Source of the DNA: Pseudoalteromonas flavipulchra NCIMB 2033 = ATCC BAA-314
GTDB lineage: Bacteria > Pseudomonadota > Gammaproteobacteria > Enterobacterales > Alteromonadaceae
Assembly: GCA_000814665.1 (NCBI GenBank)
Contig: JWIH01000020.1
Span: forward strand, 124,001 to 188,000
Reading direction: 5' to 3'
DNA: 64,000 bases
Below, piece by piece: positions 17,747 to 26,931 of this stretch. Both the position numbers and the translations under genes were made by a program. Each line of letters begins with the position of its first letter. The stretch's first letter is position 1. The notes below the pieces were generated by a model, which saw only the letters and a program-made list of their open reading frames with translations, did not search any database and was not told the DNA's origin.

Positions 17747-19468
17747 GTGTCACATAAGTTCTCAGTTAAGATATTAATTTATCTTTTATTATTATTTTGT
17801 GGGCTGTGGGCAAGCTACTTGTTCAATGTGGCACAGGATGAGGAAAATGTCCTTGGTCAGACTAAAACCAATCTAGAAAAGCTCAATAGTTATATCCAGA
17901 CTGAATTTACTCGTTATCAAGCTATCCAAACGCAATTGAGCTTAAGCAATTTGGTGCAATCAGGCTTACAGCAAGCAACCGCTATAAACTCCAATGAACT
18001 GGACAGATATCTACAGGACATTCAAATATCCAGTGGTGCGTCAGACGTTTACCTGCTAGACCTCAGTGGAACTGTGATTGCGAGCAGCAACTGGTATTTG
18101 CCGCATAGCTATAAAGGCAGCAATTTTGCCTTTCGCCCCTATTTTTACGAAACAATCGAGGGCAATGAGCATGTCTCTTTTGCGCTCGGTTTACGTTCCA
18201 AAACCCGTGGCTTCTATTTTGCTAAATCTGTCTACAAAGATGGATCGCTCGTGGGCGTGGTGGTGATGAAGGTTAACGCCAGTAAATTTGAATCAGACAA
18301 AGCCCAGCTTGATACGGGAACTGATAGCCATTTCTTAATTGTGGACGATAATCATATTGTGCTGGCATCTGATGTTGAGCAGTGGCGGTTAGCCTCGTTA
18401 GGGCAATTATCCCCCATAAAGCGTAAAGAAATTGAATCCTCAAGGCAGTTTGAAAACGAATCTTTGTTTCCGATTGATTGGCGCGTGCTTTCACCAACCA
18501 GAGTGAAAACTTCATCACATGGCAGCGATGCGCTGATGCAAAAGAGGCCGCTTAACAAGCAATACACACTTTATTTGCTACATGAAGTTGCACCTATCAA
18601 AGCGGCACAGTGGCCGCGGCTTGGGGTAACCGCACTGGTATTGATTTTACTCTTTGTTGTTGTTGAGTACACGTTGAGTAAACTGACAGGATACAGACAA
18701 CTGCTTTTCAGCCAACGGAGTCTCGAGGCTGAGGTTGCCAGCCGCAAGCAAGCGCTCGAGCAGGCGCAAGATGCACTTATTCGCGCTGCCAAGTTGGCAA
18801 CCATAGGGCAGCTCAGCGCCAGCATTAACCATGAAATCAATCAACCACTTAGTGCCATGAGTGCGTATGTTGCCAGCGCCAAACGATTGGCTCAAAAGGG
18901 AGAAGTGAGCAAAGTAGTCGAAAACATGGTCCTGATCCAATCTTTGATCACTAGAGTGCATAAAATTGTGGCGCAGCTAAAGTCATTTAGTCAGCATCAT
19001 GATAATAAGATGCTGGTGGCCAACCTTAAACACTCAGTAGATAACGCCTTAGTTATAGTTGGGCCTGAACTCAAACGCTACGGTGTAGCAATTCAAAGTG
19101 AGGGGCTTGTGTGCAATATCTGGGTCGATCCATTTAAGTTTGAGCAAGTACTGGTGAATATTATTAGCAATGCGTGCCAAGCCATTGTTGAGCAAGATAA
19201 TAAATGTATTTATATTCGCGCCGTGGAGCATGAAGGCAAGATCCAGCTGTCGATTATTGACTCGGGCGAAGGGATAAAACAGCACGCTTTATCTAACATA
19301 TTTGAACCGTTTTACACCACTAAGTCAGGTAATGGCTTGGGCTTAGGGTTATCCATTTCAAAGCAGATCATTGAATCGTTTCATGGCAAACTCAGTGCCC
19401 ATAATCATCCGCAAGGTGGTGCCGAGTTTTTAATTAGTTTACACACAAAGAATCCGCAACATGACTGA
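17747..19468 (+). CDS. dctB: DctB-like sensor histidine kinase
   Basis: 573 residues from GTG 17747, chosen because AGGAG (17736-17740) is 6 bases away; the in-frame TTG at 17741 touches it. TM1 (about 8-26) and TM2 (about 288-308) flank a periplasmic double-PDC sensor. The cytoplasmic part has a coiled linker, the H-box IGQLSASINHEINQPLSAM, N-box NIISNACQAI, G1 DSGEGI and G2 GLGLGLSI. DctB proteins sense C4-dicarboxylates and phosphorylate DctD. The 3' end overlaps dctD by 8 bp. A porin and a DASS transporter follow, which fits a dicarboxylate signal. Confidence 0.9.
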   Translation: MSHKFSVKILIYLLLLFCGLWASYLFNVAQDEENVLGQTKTNLEKLNSYIQTEFTRYQAIQTQLSLSNLVQSGLQQATAINSNELDRYLQDIQISSGASDVYLLDLSGTVIASSNWYLPHSYKGSNFAFRPYFYETIEGNEHVSFALGLRSKTRGFYFAKSVYKDGSLVGVVVMKVNASKFESDKAQLDTGTDSHFLIVDDNHIVLASDVEQWRLASLGQLSPIKRKEIESSRQFENESLFPIDWRVLSPTRVKTSSHGSDALMQKRPLNKQYTLYLLHEVAPIKAAQWPRLGVTALVLILLFVVVEYTLSKLTGYRQLLFSQRSLEAEVASRKQALEQAQDALIRAAKLATIGQLSASINHEINQPLSAMSAYVASAKRLAQKGEVSKVVENMVLIQSLITRVHKIVAQLKSFSQHHDNKMLVANLKHSVDNALVIVGPELKRYGVAIQSEGLVCNIWVDPFKFEQVLVNIISNACQAIVEQDNKCIYIRAVEHEGKIQLSIIDSGEGIKQHALSNIFEPFYTTKSGNGLGLGLSISKQIIESFHGKLSAHNHPQGGAEFLISLHTKNPQHD

Positions 19469-20819
19469 AGAGAAAACCCTGTTAATCATCGATGATGAAC
19501 AAAGTATACGAGATGCACTAAAGCAACTATTTGAAATAGAAGGGTACTCTGTGCAGTGTTTTTCCAGTGCGACGCCTGCATTAAAAAAGCTTTCTCGTCA
19601 GTTTAGCGGAGTTGTGCTTTGTGATATCAATATGCCCGAGGTTAATGGTATTCAATTTTTAGATCAGGTAATGCAGTTTGATTCTGAGTTACCTGTGGTA
19701 TTTCTAACCGGCTTTGCGGATGTTGAAGTGGCGGTAAAAGCTATCCAAAAAGGGGCTTACGACTTTTTTGAAAAGCCTGTGTCAGAGCCGCTACTTGACT
19801 GCATAGAAAGGGCGCTTGATAAACGCCGGTTGGTGATGGAAAACCGAGAGCTAAAAGCGCAAGTTAAGAAAAAGTCTGCGCCGGGCGTGCGGATCTTAGG
19901 TGAGACAAAACAAATGCAGCAAATGCTGCATTTGCTTGATGCTGTGATTGATACCCCTGCTGACGTATTGATTGAAGGTGAAACCGGTACAGGAAAGGAA
20001 TTGGTGGCTCGATACTTACATGACCATAGCGAGCGTTCAAACCATAACTTTGTTGCTATCAATTGCGGCGCAATTCCAGAAGAGCTGATTGAAAGTGAAT
20101 TATTTGGTGCCAAAAGTGGTGCGTTTACGGGTGCTAAAGAGTCTCGCGAGGGAAAATTTTCTTTTGCGCAAGGTGGTACGGTTTTTTTGGATGAAATCGA
20201 AGCCATGTCTGCGGCTTTACAAGTGAAGCTGCTGCGCGTTTTAGAAGAAAGAAGTGTGACGCCTGTTGGCAGCAACACTGCGATAGCACTGGACATTAGA
20301 GTGGTTGCAGCGACCAAAGTGGATTTACAAACCTTAGTCGCACAAGGTAAATTCCGTTCGGATTTATTTTATCGACTTAACCTCGTCAAAGTGATGATCC
20401 CATCACTTCGTTCCAGAAAAGCTGATATTCCGCTGCTATATAAACACTTTAGCTCCATTGCAGCTACTCGCTTTCATAAACCTATGCAGCCAATTAGTCC
20501 TGAATTAGAGGCGCAGCTGCTAGCGCAAGACTGGCCTGGGAACGTGCGAGAGCTGAGAAACCACGCCGAGCGCCATATTTTACTCGGTGGTGCGATGACT
20601 GCGAGTAACAACATGCAAAGCAATTTGTCTGATGAAACGTTGAGTTTGGCTGAGAAGGTGAGCTACTACGAACAATCGTTAATTGAAGAAGCACTGGCAC
20701 AAAGCCAAGGTAGTATAAAAGATGCGATGAATTTATTAAAAGTGCCGAGAAAAACCTTGTACGACAAGATGAGCAAGTATGGTTTAAATCGCACTATGTT
20801 CACCAATGATGATGGGTGA
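19461..20819 (+). CDS. dctD: DctD-like sigma54-dependent response regulator
   Basis: 452 residues in three domains: receiver (1-120, phospho-acceptor D55 in LCDINMP), sigma54-activating AAA+ ATPase (about 145-370, Walker A GETGTGKE, sigma54-contact motif GAFTGA), and a Fis-type HTH at the C-terminus (GSIKDAMNLLKVPRKTLYDKM). It is translationally coupled to dctB. A DctD-like enhancer palindrome and a sigma54 promoter lie immediately downstream, before the porin gene, giving a direct target. Confidence 0.93.
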   Translation: MTEEKTLLIIDDEQSIRDALKQLFEIEGYSVQCFSSATPALKKLSRQFSGVVLCDINMPEVNGIQFLDQVMQFDSELPVVFLTGFADVEVAVKAIQKGAYDFFEKPVSEPLLDCIERALDKRRLVMENRELKAQVKKKSAPGVRILGETKQMQQMLHLLDAVIDTPADVLIEGETGTGKELVARYLHDHSERSNHNFVAINCGAIPEELIESELFGAKSGAFTGAKESREGKFSFAQGGTVFLDEIEAMSAALQVKLLRVLEERSVTPVGSNTAIALDIRVVAATKVDLQTLVAQGKFRSDLFYRLNLVKVMIPSLRSRKADIPLLYKHFSSIAATRFHKPMQPISPELEAQLLAQDWPGNVRELRNHAERHILLGGAMTASNNMQSNLSDETLSLAEKVSYYEQSLIEEALAQSQGSIKDAMNLLKVPRKTLYDKMSKYGLNRTMFTNDDG

Positions 20820-20845
20820 ATTTAGTGACACAGTATAGATTTAAG

Positions 20846-20863
20846 TGTGTGGAAATCCGCACA
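20846..20863 (+). promoter_or_regulatory. DctD-like upstream activating sequence
   Basis: A near-perfect palindrome: TGTGTGG, AAAT, CCGCACA (one mismatch between arms). It closely resembles the rhizobial DctD enhancer half-site TGTGCGG/CCGCACA. It lies about 74 bp upstream of the sigma54 promoter, right after the dctD stop codon. Confidence 0.7.
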
Positions 20864-20925
20864 TTTTAGCTGCCATTAGCCTTTTATTTTGATTTATCCA
20901 TCTGATTTATATTAAAAAATAAACT

Positions 20926-20942
20926 CTGGTCTCAGAATTGCG
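20926..20942 (+). promoter_or_regulatory. sigma54 (-24/-12) promoter of the porin gene
   Basis: CTGG (20926-20929) and TTGC (20938-20941), with GG and GC separated by exactly 10 bases, the required sigma54 spacing. The -24 block matches the consensus TGGCAC only in TGG; the -12 block TTGC is perfect. Together with the enhancer this is a coherent DctD-controlled promoter. Confidence 0.65.
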
Positions 20943-20980
20943 TTGTCTTAAGCGACAATAATCAAAAAATGAGACAAGTT

Positions 20981-21931
20981 ATGACAGCAAGTAAATCTTT
21001 AGCGGCGTTGGCAGTTGCCAGTGCAACGTTATCAGCCTCTGCGTTAGCCGCAGACTACAGCATTTATGGTAAAGCAGAAGTTCAAATTGCCAACACAGAC
21101 AAAGGTGTGATGCGTTATACCAAAGAGGGCACACAAATTGACGCACCATTTTCAAGAATTGGTGTAAAAGGCACTCACGGCTTATCAAGCGATCTAAAAC
21201 TCGTCTACAAATATGAAGTACAAGTTAAAGGTTTTGAACACGACGATACCACCGAGCCATTTTCAGCAAGAAACACCTATGTTGGCCTTGAAGGTAAATT
21301 TGGTACGGTTTTAGTGGGCAGAAACGACACGCGTTTTAAATTCAGTGAAGGTAAAATCGATCAATTTAACGAAACCCAAAGTGATATTGCCCAAGTGCTA
21401 GCAGGCCAAGACAGAGTTGGTGATTCAATTACCTATTCTTCACCTAAATGGAACGACTTTTCTTTTTCTCTGACCTACACACCTAAAGACGACGCGAGCA
21501 ACGACGAAACTGGGTTTGCAGCTACCGCAATTTATGGTGACCGAGCATTAAAAAATAAAGATTACTATGTTGCTCTGAGTCATACCGACAGTATTGGTAA
21601 TTTGGTTGCTACGCGTATCGCGTTGGCTTACAAGTGGCAAAAGCTACAACTTGGTGCCATCATCCAAGACAGTGAAAATCTAGCGAAAGACAAATCAGGT
21701 AATGGCTATGTGCTAAGCGCAAGTTACCAACTCGATGATAATTGGCGTCCGAAGTTACAGTTTGCCAAAGACTCAAGCGGATTACGCCACAGTGAAGGTG
21801 CGACTCAGTGGACGCTAGGTACAGACTATATTTTTGATAAACAAACTAACTTGTATGTGATGGCAACGCAGCTCGACCTTGAAACACAAGACGATACTAG
21901 CATCGCTGTTGGCTTAAAATATAAGTTTTAA
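20981..21931 (+). CDS. outer-membrane porin (general porin family)
   Basis: 316 residues from the ATG at 20981; the ATG at 20969 adds four residues without a ribosome site. Signal peptide ends SASALAA, the mature protein opens with DYSIYGKAEVQ typical of Gram-negative porins, and the C-terminus is the OmpA-assembly signal (GLKYKF, terminal Phe). A trimeric 16-strand barrel is expected. It sits behind a sigma54 promoter and DctD site and 12 bp before a DASS transporter, so it probably admits dicarboxylates through the outer membrane. Confidence 0.9.
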   Translation: MTASKSLAALAVASATLSASALAADYSIYGKAEVQIANTDKGVMRYTKEGTQIDAPFSRIGVKGTHGLSSDLKLVYKYEVQVKGFEHDDTTEPFSARNTYVGLEGKFGTVLVGRNDTRFKFSEGKIDQFNETQSDIAQVLAGQDRVGDSITYSSPKWNDFSFSLTYTPKDDASNDETGFAATAIYGDRALKNKDYYVALSHTDSIGNLVATRIALAYKWQKLQLGAIIQDSENLAKDKSGNGYVLSASYQLDDNWRPKLQFAKDSSGLRHSEGATQWTLGTDYIFDKQTNLYVMATQLDLETQDDTSIAVGLKYKF

Positions 21932-21943
21932 AGGTTCAAGATA

Positions 21944-23392
21944 ATGACAGAAGAGAATAAAAAAACGATAAAAACGCAGCTGTTTCTGTGGCTTGGTCCC
22001 TTGGTAATGTTACTGATCTGTTTGGTTGAACCTCCATCGGGCATGTCGGTTGAGGCTTGGAGAACCGCAGGCTTAGCGTTTTGGCTAGCTTCTTGGTGGA
22101 TAACCGAAGCTGTGCCTATTCCGGCGGCTTCGTTATTACCCTTGGTTATTTCGCCTCTAGTCGGGATTGCATCTATTAAAGCCGTCGCTGCACCGTTTGC
22201 GCATCCTTTGATTTATCTATTTCTGGGTGGATTTTTGCTCTCAATCGCCATGGAAAGGTGGGGGCTGCATAAACGCATCGCGCTGAATACCATGTTGTTC
22301 GCAGGCACTAAACCGAGTATACAGATCTTAGCGATGATGGGCGTGACAGCATTTTTATCTATGTGGATGTCAAACACGGCAACGGCGGTCATGATGTTAC
22401 CGATTGCACTTTCGGTTATTCACTTGGTAAAAGAGCAGGGTGGAGATAGCCAAAGCTTTGCTAAAGCGCTATTACTTTCTATCGCTTATGGAGCCAGCAT
22501 TGGAGGTATTGCAACTTTAATTGGTACGCCACCAAATGCGTTAATGGCTGCATACTTATCCGACAGTTATCAAATTGAGATTGGTTTTGCCACTTGGATG
22601 ATGATTGGTGTGCCTTTGTCTTTGGTAATGCTGACATTTGCTTGGTTCTGGTTGACCAAAGTGACTTACAAGGTCGATAAAGAAGAAATTAATGTTGATA
22701 CTAAGTCGTTATTTACTTCCCAATTAAAAGCACTCGGTGAAATGTCTCGTGCGGAGAAAGGGGTTTTTGCGGTATTTATTTTAGCGGCAGTATGCTGGAT
22801 CTTTAGACCGCTAATTGGCGATGTTACGGGTCTTAAATTGTCAGATACTGGCATTGCAATTGCCGCTGCACTGTTACTATTTGTTCTTCCAGCCAAGTCG
22901 GGAAGTGACGAACGTATTTTAGATTGGGAAAGCGCAGCTAAGGTGCCTTGGGGTATTTTGCTATTATTTGGCGGTGGTTTATCACTAGCGGCACAGATCA
23001 AATCTTCAGGACTTGCCGATTACATCGCTAACTTACTTGCAGGGGCGGATGCCATGGGTTTAGTGCTTGGAGTACTAGTTGTTGCTGCGCTTATTACGTT
23101 CTTAACGGAAATTACCAGCAATACCGCAACGGCTGCAGGCTTTTTACCTTTACTTGGTCCTGTTGCTGAATCAATCACGGGTTCTCCTTTAGCTTGGGTT
23201 ATTCCTGCTGCAATCGCGGCCAGTTGCGCCTTTATGATGCCTGTTGCAACACCACCAAATGCCATCGTATTTGGCTCGGGTGAGATCAAAATTAAAGACA
23301 TGATCCGAGCAGGATTTGTTTTGAACATAGTCGCGATAGGGTTAATTACAATTGTTACCTTGACTTTGGCAAGGAGCATACTAGGGTTTTAA
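21944..23392 (+). CDS. DASS-family (SLC13) sodium:dicarboxylate symporter
   Basis: 482 residues, about eleven or twelve membrane segments in two repeats. Each repeat has the DASS SNT motif (MSNTATAVMMLP and TSNTATAAGFLP) and a following TPPNA loop (GTPPNALMAAYL, ATPPNAIVFG) that binds Na+ and carboxylate. It imports succinate, malate, fumarate or related acids with Na+. It lies 12 bp after the porin gene and under DctBD control by position. Confidence 0.93.
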   Translation: MTEENKKTIKTQLFLWLGPLVMLLICLVEPPSGMSVEAWRTAGLAFWLASWWITEAVPIPAASLLPLVISPLVGIASIKAVAAPFAHPLIYLFLGGFLLSIAMERWGLHKRIALNTMLFAGTKPSIQILAMMGVTAFLSMWMSNTATAVMMLPIALSVIHLVKEQGGDSQSFAKALLLSIAYGASIGGIATLIGTPPNALMAAYLSDSYQIEIGFATWMMIGVPLSLVMLTFAWFWLTKVTYKVDKEEINVDTKSLFTSQLKALGEMSRAEKGVFAVFILAAVCWIFRPLIGDVTGLKLSDTGIAIAAALLLFVLPAKSGSDERILDWESAAKVPWGILLLFGGGLSLAAQIKSSGLADYIANLLAGADAMGLVLGVLVVAALITFLTEITSNTATAAGFLPLLGPVAESITGSPLAWVIPAAIAASCAFMMPVATPPNAIVFGSGEIKIKDMIRAGFVLNIVAIGLITIVTLTLARSILGF

Positions 23393-23536
23393 AGTTGCCA
23401 TTCTCCACAGGCTGTGTCCATCGAAAGGCAACTCGGTCATACGCAGCCTGCCTCCATAGTAATACCTAGTTTTTTGAAGATAGACCCGTTGTTTTTTCCT
23501 TGCTATATTCAAATTAGACATTAGCAGGACCTGATA

Positions 23537-24940
23537 ATGATTGAAGATAATACCAGTACCCTAATAGCCACATTTACTCAGTTAAAAAGTCGCTTTAACC
23601 AAGATCCTTACCCCGCGCTTGAAAAGCGTTTACGTCTATTAACTGAAATAAAATCACGTATGTTGCAGCGGCAAGATCAATTAGTTGAGGCGGCAAATCA
23701 GGATTTTGGTACTCGGAGTCGATTCGATACCGTGATTGCAGACATCATGCCTTGCATCAATTCAATTGATTATATCGCGAAGCACCTGCGCAAATGGAGC
23801 AAAGTGCAGCATCGTTCACCCGGTGCGCAGTGGCTACCGTCTAAAGCAAAAATTGAGATTGTGCCAAAAGGAGTCGTGGGCGTGATAGCCCCGTGGAATT
23901 ATCCAATTCAGCTGGCGATTGTTCCCGTGATTACAGCCCTCGCTGCTGGAAACAAAGTTATGCTCAAGCTGAGTGAGTTCACTCCCAAGGTGAATGCGGT
24001 GATAAGAGCCATTTTTAAAGGATTGGACAATGAAGTGTGCGTCATTGAAGGTGGACCTGATATTGCCGCGACTTTTACTGAACAGCCATTTGATCACTTG
24101 CTATTTACAGGTTCAACAGCAGTTGGCAAAAAGGTGATGGCGGCTGCGGCTAAAAATCTCACACCGGTCACCTTAGAGTTAGGGGGGAAATCACCTGTTA
24201 TAGTGCTTGATGACGCTGATATCAGCGCCGCTGCGATGAGTGTGTTAATGGGTAAGCTCTCTAATTCAGGTCAAATCTGTGTTGCACCAGATTATGTGTT
24301 AGTGCACGAAGAAAAATACGACGCATTTATTGCTGAGCTGAAACAGCACTACGAAAAAACATATAAAACAAAAGTAGGTGTAAAAAACCAAACTTCAATT
24401 ATTAACGACAGACAATTTCAGCGCTTAAACGACATTATTATTGATGCCAAAAGTAAAGGCGCGAATGTGTGGCAAGCTGAGCCAGCACGCGACAATCGTC
24501 AGCTTCCTCTGCATATCATCACCCAGGTCAACAAAAGCATGAGGGTGATGCAAGAGGAGTTATTCGGAACGATTTTGCCTATCCTAAAAATTTCCAACTT
24601 AAATGATGCGATTAGCTATATTAGGGAGGACACCACACCGCTTGCGAGTTATTTGTTTACACAGTCTCAAGTTTCCATGAATAAAGTGTCAAAGGAGCTC
24701 GCAACGGGGACTTTAGCGATCAATGAAACCATAGTGCACGTGGTTGTTGAGTCTTTACCCTTTGGTGGCCTAGGTCACTCTGGTATGGGTCAATATCATG
24801 GCGAAGAGGGCTTTTATACCTTTAGCCATAAAAAGCCCATTCTCCAATCCAATAATACTAAATGGCGTAATAAGATGCTGCTTAGCCATTCGAAGCTGCT
24901 TACAAAGCCTTTAGTGTGGCTCTTTTTGAGGAAAAAGTAG
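23537..24940 (+). CDS. aldehyde dehydrogenase, coniferyl-aldehyde-dehydrogenase type
   Basis: 467 residues. Motifs: IAPWNYPIQLA, LELGGKSP (general base Glu) and NSGQICVAPDYV (catalytic Cys), followed by the C-terminal FGGLGHSGMGQYHGEEGF. The shorter length and these motifs match the coniferyl/fatty aldehyde dehydrogenase subgroup (ALDH3-like), which oxidises aromatic or medium-chain aldehydes with NAD(P)+. Its C-terminal basic, hydrophobic tail could touch membranes. It stands alone; the physiological aldehyde is not given by context. Confidence 0.9.
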   Translation: MIEDNTSTLIATFTQLKSRFNQDPYPALEKRLRLLTEIKSRMLQRQDQLVEAANQDFGTRSRFDTVIADIMPCINSIDYIAKHLRKWSKVQHRSPGAQWLPSKAKIEIVPKGVVGVIAPWNYPIQLAIVPVITALAAGNKVMLKLSEFTPKVNAVIRAIFKGLDNEVCVIEGGPDIAATFTEQPFDHLLFTGSTAVGKKVMAAAAKNLTPVTLELGGKSPVIVLDDADISAAAMSVLMGKLSNSGQICVAPDYVLVHEEKYDAFIAELKQHYEKTYKTKVGVKNQTSIINDRQFQRLNDIIIDAKSKGANVWQAEPARDNRQLPLHIITQVNKSMRVMQEELFGTILPILKISNLNDAISYIREDTTPLASYLFTQSQVSMNKVSKELATGTLAINETIVHVVVESLPFGGLGHSGMGQYHGEEGFYTFSHKKPILQSNNTKWRNKMLLSHSKLLTKPLVWLFLRKK

Positions 24941-25145
24941 CGTTAATGTGTTGAGCAAAGCGCTATTACATATAGAGATCCAATATACTTAAAGATAAGA
25001 CTTAGCTTGAAATATCAGTGGTTATTTTTATGGGACTTCACTATATCAACAGATAAAAAAGCTGATGCTAGAGAGTGTGCTGGCTCAGCCCAATATTCAG
25101 GCTAACACGATACAGGATTACAGTTTCAGTCAGGAAGGAGTTCAC

Positions 25146-25520
25146 ATGAATACTAAGGTTAAGTTCACAGCTGGTCGTAATATCGCCATGAAGCTGCCGC
25201 CTCATCAGTACGACGCAACACTTCAGTTCTACAGAGATGTCATCGGCCTCAAAGAAATAACAGAGCATGCTCCATCAGTTGGTTTTGAGTTTGGCTCCAA
25301 TAATCTCTGGCTCGACAGCGTACCTGGTATCAGCCAAGCCGAAACATGGCTCGAGATTGTTACCAATGATATTGCGGCAGCGTCAGAGCACCTCAAAACT
25401 GCTGGCGTCGTACGCTGCGATGAAATCGAACCGTTACCTGAAGGATTTCAGGCATTCTGGGTGTCAAGCCCTGCATCGATTATCCACCTTGTTTGCAAAG
25501 ACTCAGAGTCATGGGAGTAG
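25146..25520 (+). CDS. VOC (glyoxalase/dioxygenase fold) protein
   Basis: 124 residues from the ATG at 25146, selected because AAGGAG (25135-25140) sits 5 bases upstream; an upstream in-frame ATG at 25065 has no ribosome site. The single beta-alpha-beta-beta-beta pair pattern (FYRDVIGLKE, then FEFGSNNLWLD, later ASEHLKTAGV and ASIIHLVC) is that of the vicinal oxygen chelate superfamily. Such proteins are metal enzymes or antibiotic-binding proteins. Specific activity is unknown. Confidence 0.82.
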   Translation: MNTKVKFTAGRNIAMKLPPHQYDATLQFYRDVIGLKEITEHAPSVGFEFGSNNLWLDSVPGISQAETWLEIVTNDIAAASEHLKTAGVVRCDEIEPLPEGFQAFWVSSPASIIHLVCKDSESWE

Positions 25521-25698
25521 TAACACCGAACACGTGTGAATTTTCACTGTTCAAACCAGCAAATCAATTTTAATTTGAGAGCAGAAATCCTCATCTAACG
25601 TTGGAAGATTGATTGAAGTCGGCAGCAATGCAGAATCATAGTTAAAATGTGATTGAAATTAAAGCGGTTAATGACGAGCAGACACAAAACTCGGGCAA
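25521..25698. other. intergenic, nothing recognised
   Basis: About 180 bases between the VOC gene and the small minus-strand DUF2986 gene. No clear promoter pair or hairpin was found on either strand. Confidence 0.4.
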
Positions 25699-25866
25699 TT
25701 AATGTTCATTGTTTTCGCTATTTAACTCCTCACTGTCTTGCTGGGCTGCGATTTTTTCACGCTCTGCTTTTGAGATGTAGCGCGGTTTGTTGCTTTTGTG
25801 GAGTTTAGCATTAGCACGCTTGTCTTTTTTCTTTAAGGTTTCGTAAATTTTCTTTTTGCGGTTCAT
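25699..25866 (-). CDS. DUF2986 small basic protein
   Basis: A 55-residue minus-strand gene, ATG at 25866 and TAA at 25701-25699. The N-terminus is very Lys-rich (MNRKKKIYETLKKKDKRAN), then a conserved-looking AKLHKSNKPRYISKAEREKI, then an acidic tail. This pattern is that of the DUF2986 family found in Vibrio, Shewanella and Pseudoalteromonas (named from memory). The charge suggests nucleic-acid or ribosome contact, but no function is known. Confidence 0.75.
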   Translation of the reverse strand: MNRKKKIYETLKKKDKRANAKLHKSNKPRYISKAEREKIAAQQDSEELNSENNEH

Positions 25867-26000
25867 TTTCACAGCTCATTATGGATGAAGTGCTAGTTTA
25901 CCTTAGTGTTAGCGAGTTCAACAATGTAAAAAGATTGCCGCAGTTAACAATGAGCATGACTGTTACCTAGGTGTGATGATACTGACCCAATCTTAATAAG

Positions 26001-26030
26001 GAAAAATAATAAAGGCCTCGCAGGAGACCT
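26001..26030 (-). terminator. terminator of the Sel1-repeat gene
   Basis: On the minus strand, AGGTCTC (26030-26024) pairs with GAGGCCT (26019-26013) through one G-U pair, tetraloop CTGC, then TTTATTATTTTTC. It lies 36 bp after the gene's stop. Confidence 0.7.
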
Positions 26031-26065
26031 CTATTGTTTAACACTTTTCTTAATCTAAGCTTAGA

Positions 26066-26791
26066 TTATTTAGTACGTGTTTCTGCTACGTATTTACCGG
26101 CTTGAATTCGCTCGTAAATACTATTAGCGAGTTCTTTTGCTTGTTCGATTTGTGAAGGAGAAAGCTGTTTCTCGTCGAGCACTCGGCTCTTTGTGGCTTC
26201 AGCATAACCATTAAACTCCGCTAACGTATTCCATACGTACGAGCGTTCAATACTTTTCTCGACTCCTAAGCCCTGAAAATACATGAGTGCTAAATTAAAC
26301 ATGGCTAAGGTGTAGTTGTTTGCGGCGGCTTTTTCATACCAGTTAAGTGCGTGGCGGTAACTTTGCGGTACACCGTCACCGTTTGCATACATCAGCGCTA
26401 CGTTAAATTGCGCAGCTGGCATGTTTTTGTTTGCCGCTCTGGTCATTAGCTCAACGTATTTAAAGCGATCTTTTTTAACGCCGCGACCTTCGTCATACAT
26501 GACTGCTAGCGCAAACATTGCGTCGGCTTCACCAAGTTTAACGGCTTGTTGAAATAACTCTGCCGCTTTACGTGGATTTTTGACGACACCGTAGCCGCCT
26601 TCATACATTACACCGAGTTGATAAATGCCCGGGGCGTAGTTCATTTCAGCTAAATAATTGAATTCTTGTAGTGCTTCTTCGAACCTGCCAGCATTGAGTG
26701 CATCTATGCCTTCTTCCAATCCCGCTGTTGCCAAAGGTGCTTGGCTTAATAGTGCAATGGCGATACATGCTTTTGAAATTCTGCCTAACAT
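26066..26791 (-). CDS. secreted Sel1-like (TPR-type) repeat protein
   Basis: 241 residues from the second of two adjacent ATG codons (26791), which is 6 bases from AGGAGG; the first is only 3 away. A signal peptide (ending ATAG) is followed by about five Sel1 repeats of 36 residues with the pattern A-x-x-x-L-x-x-M-Y-x-x-G-x-G-V (for example LGVMYEGGYGV, LAVMYDEGRGV, VALMYANGDGV, LALMYFQGLGV). These form alpha-solenoids for protein contacts in the periplasm. The partner is unknown. Confidence 0.88.
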   Translation of the reverse strand: MLGRISKACIAIALLSQAPLATAGLEEGIDALNAGRFEEALQEFNYLAEMNYAPGIYQLGVMYEGGYGVVKNPRKAAELFQQAVKLGEADAMFALAVMYDEGRGVKKDRFKYVELMTRAANKNMPAAQFNVALMYANGDGVPQSYRHALNWYEKAAANNYTLAMFNLALMYFQGLGVEKSIERSYVWNTLAEFNGYAEATKSRVLDEKQLSPSQIEQAKELANSIYERIQAGKYVAETRTK

Positions 26792-26931
26792 CATAGACCT
26801 CCTTAAGGTAGCTATGCTAACTATGTTGTTAGTTATTCTAATGCCAGAAACACAGATTTACAAAATACAAATCTAAAATGGCAGATACTGCGTTAATATA
26901 TGACGATAACAACAAAAATTGAGGCAATGGG

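Noticed and set aside
19757..20317. 186-codon minus-strand frame inside dctD
   Set aside because: Antisense shadow of the AAA+ domain; Ser/Ala-rich composition reflects the complementary codons.
23393..23433. Hairpin AGTTGCC/GGCAACT after the DASS gene as a terminator
   Set aside because: The loop is long and there is no U-run; it may be a structured 3' end, but I could not support a terminator.
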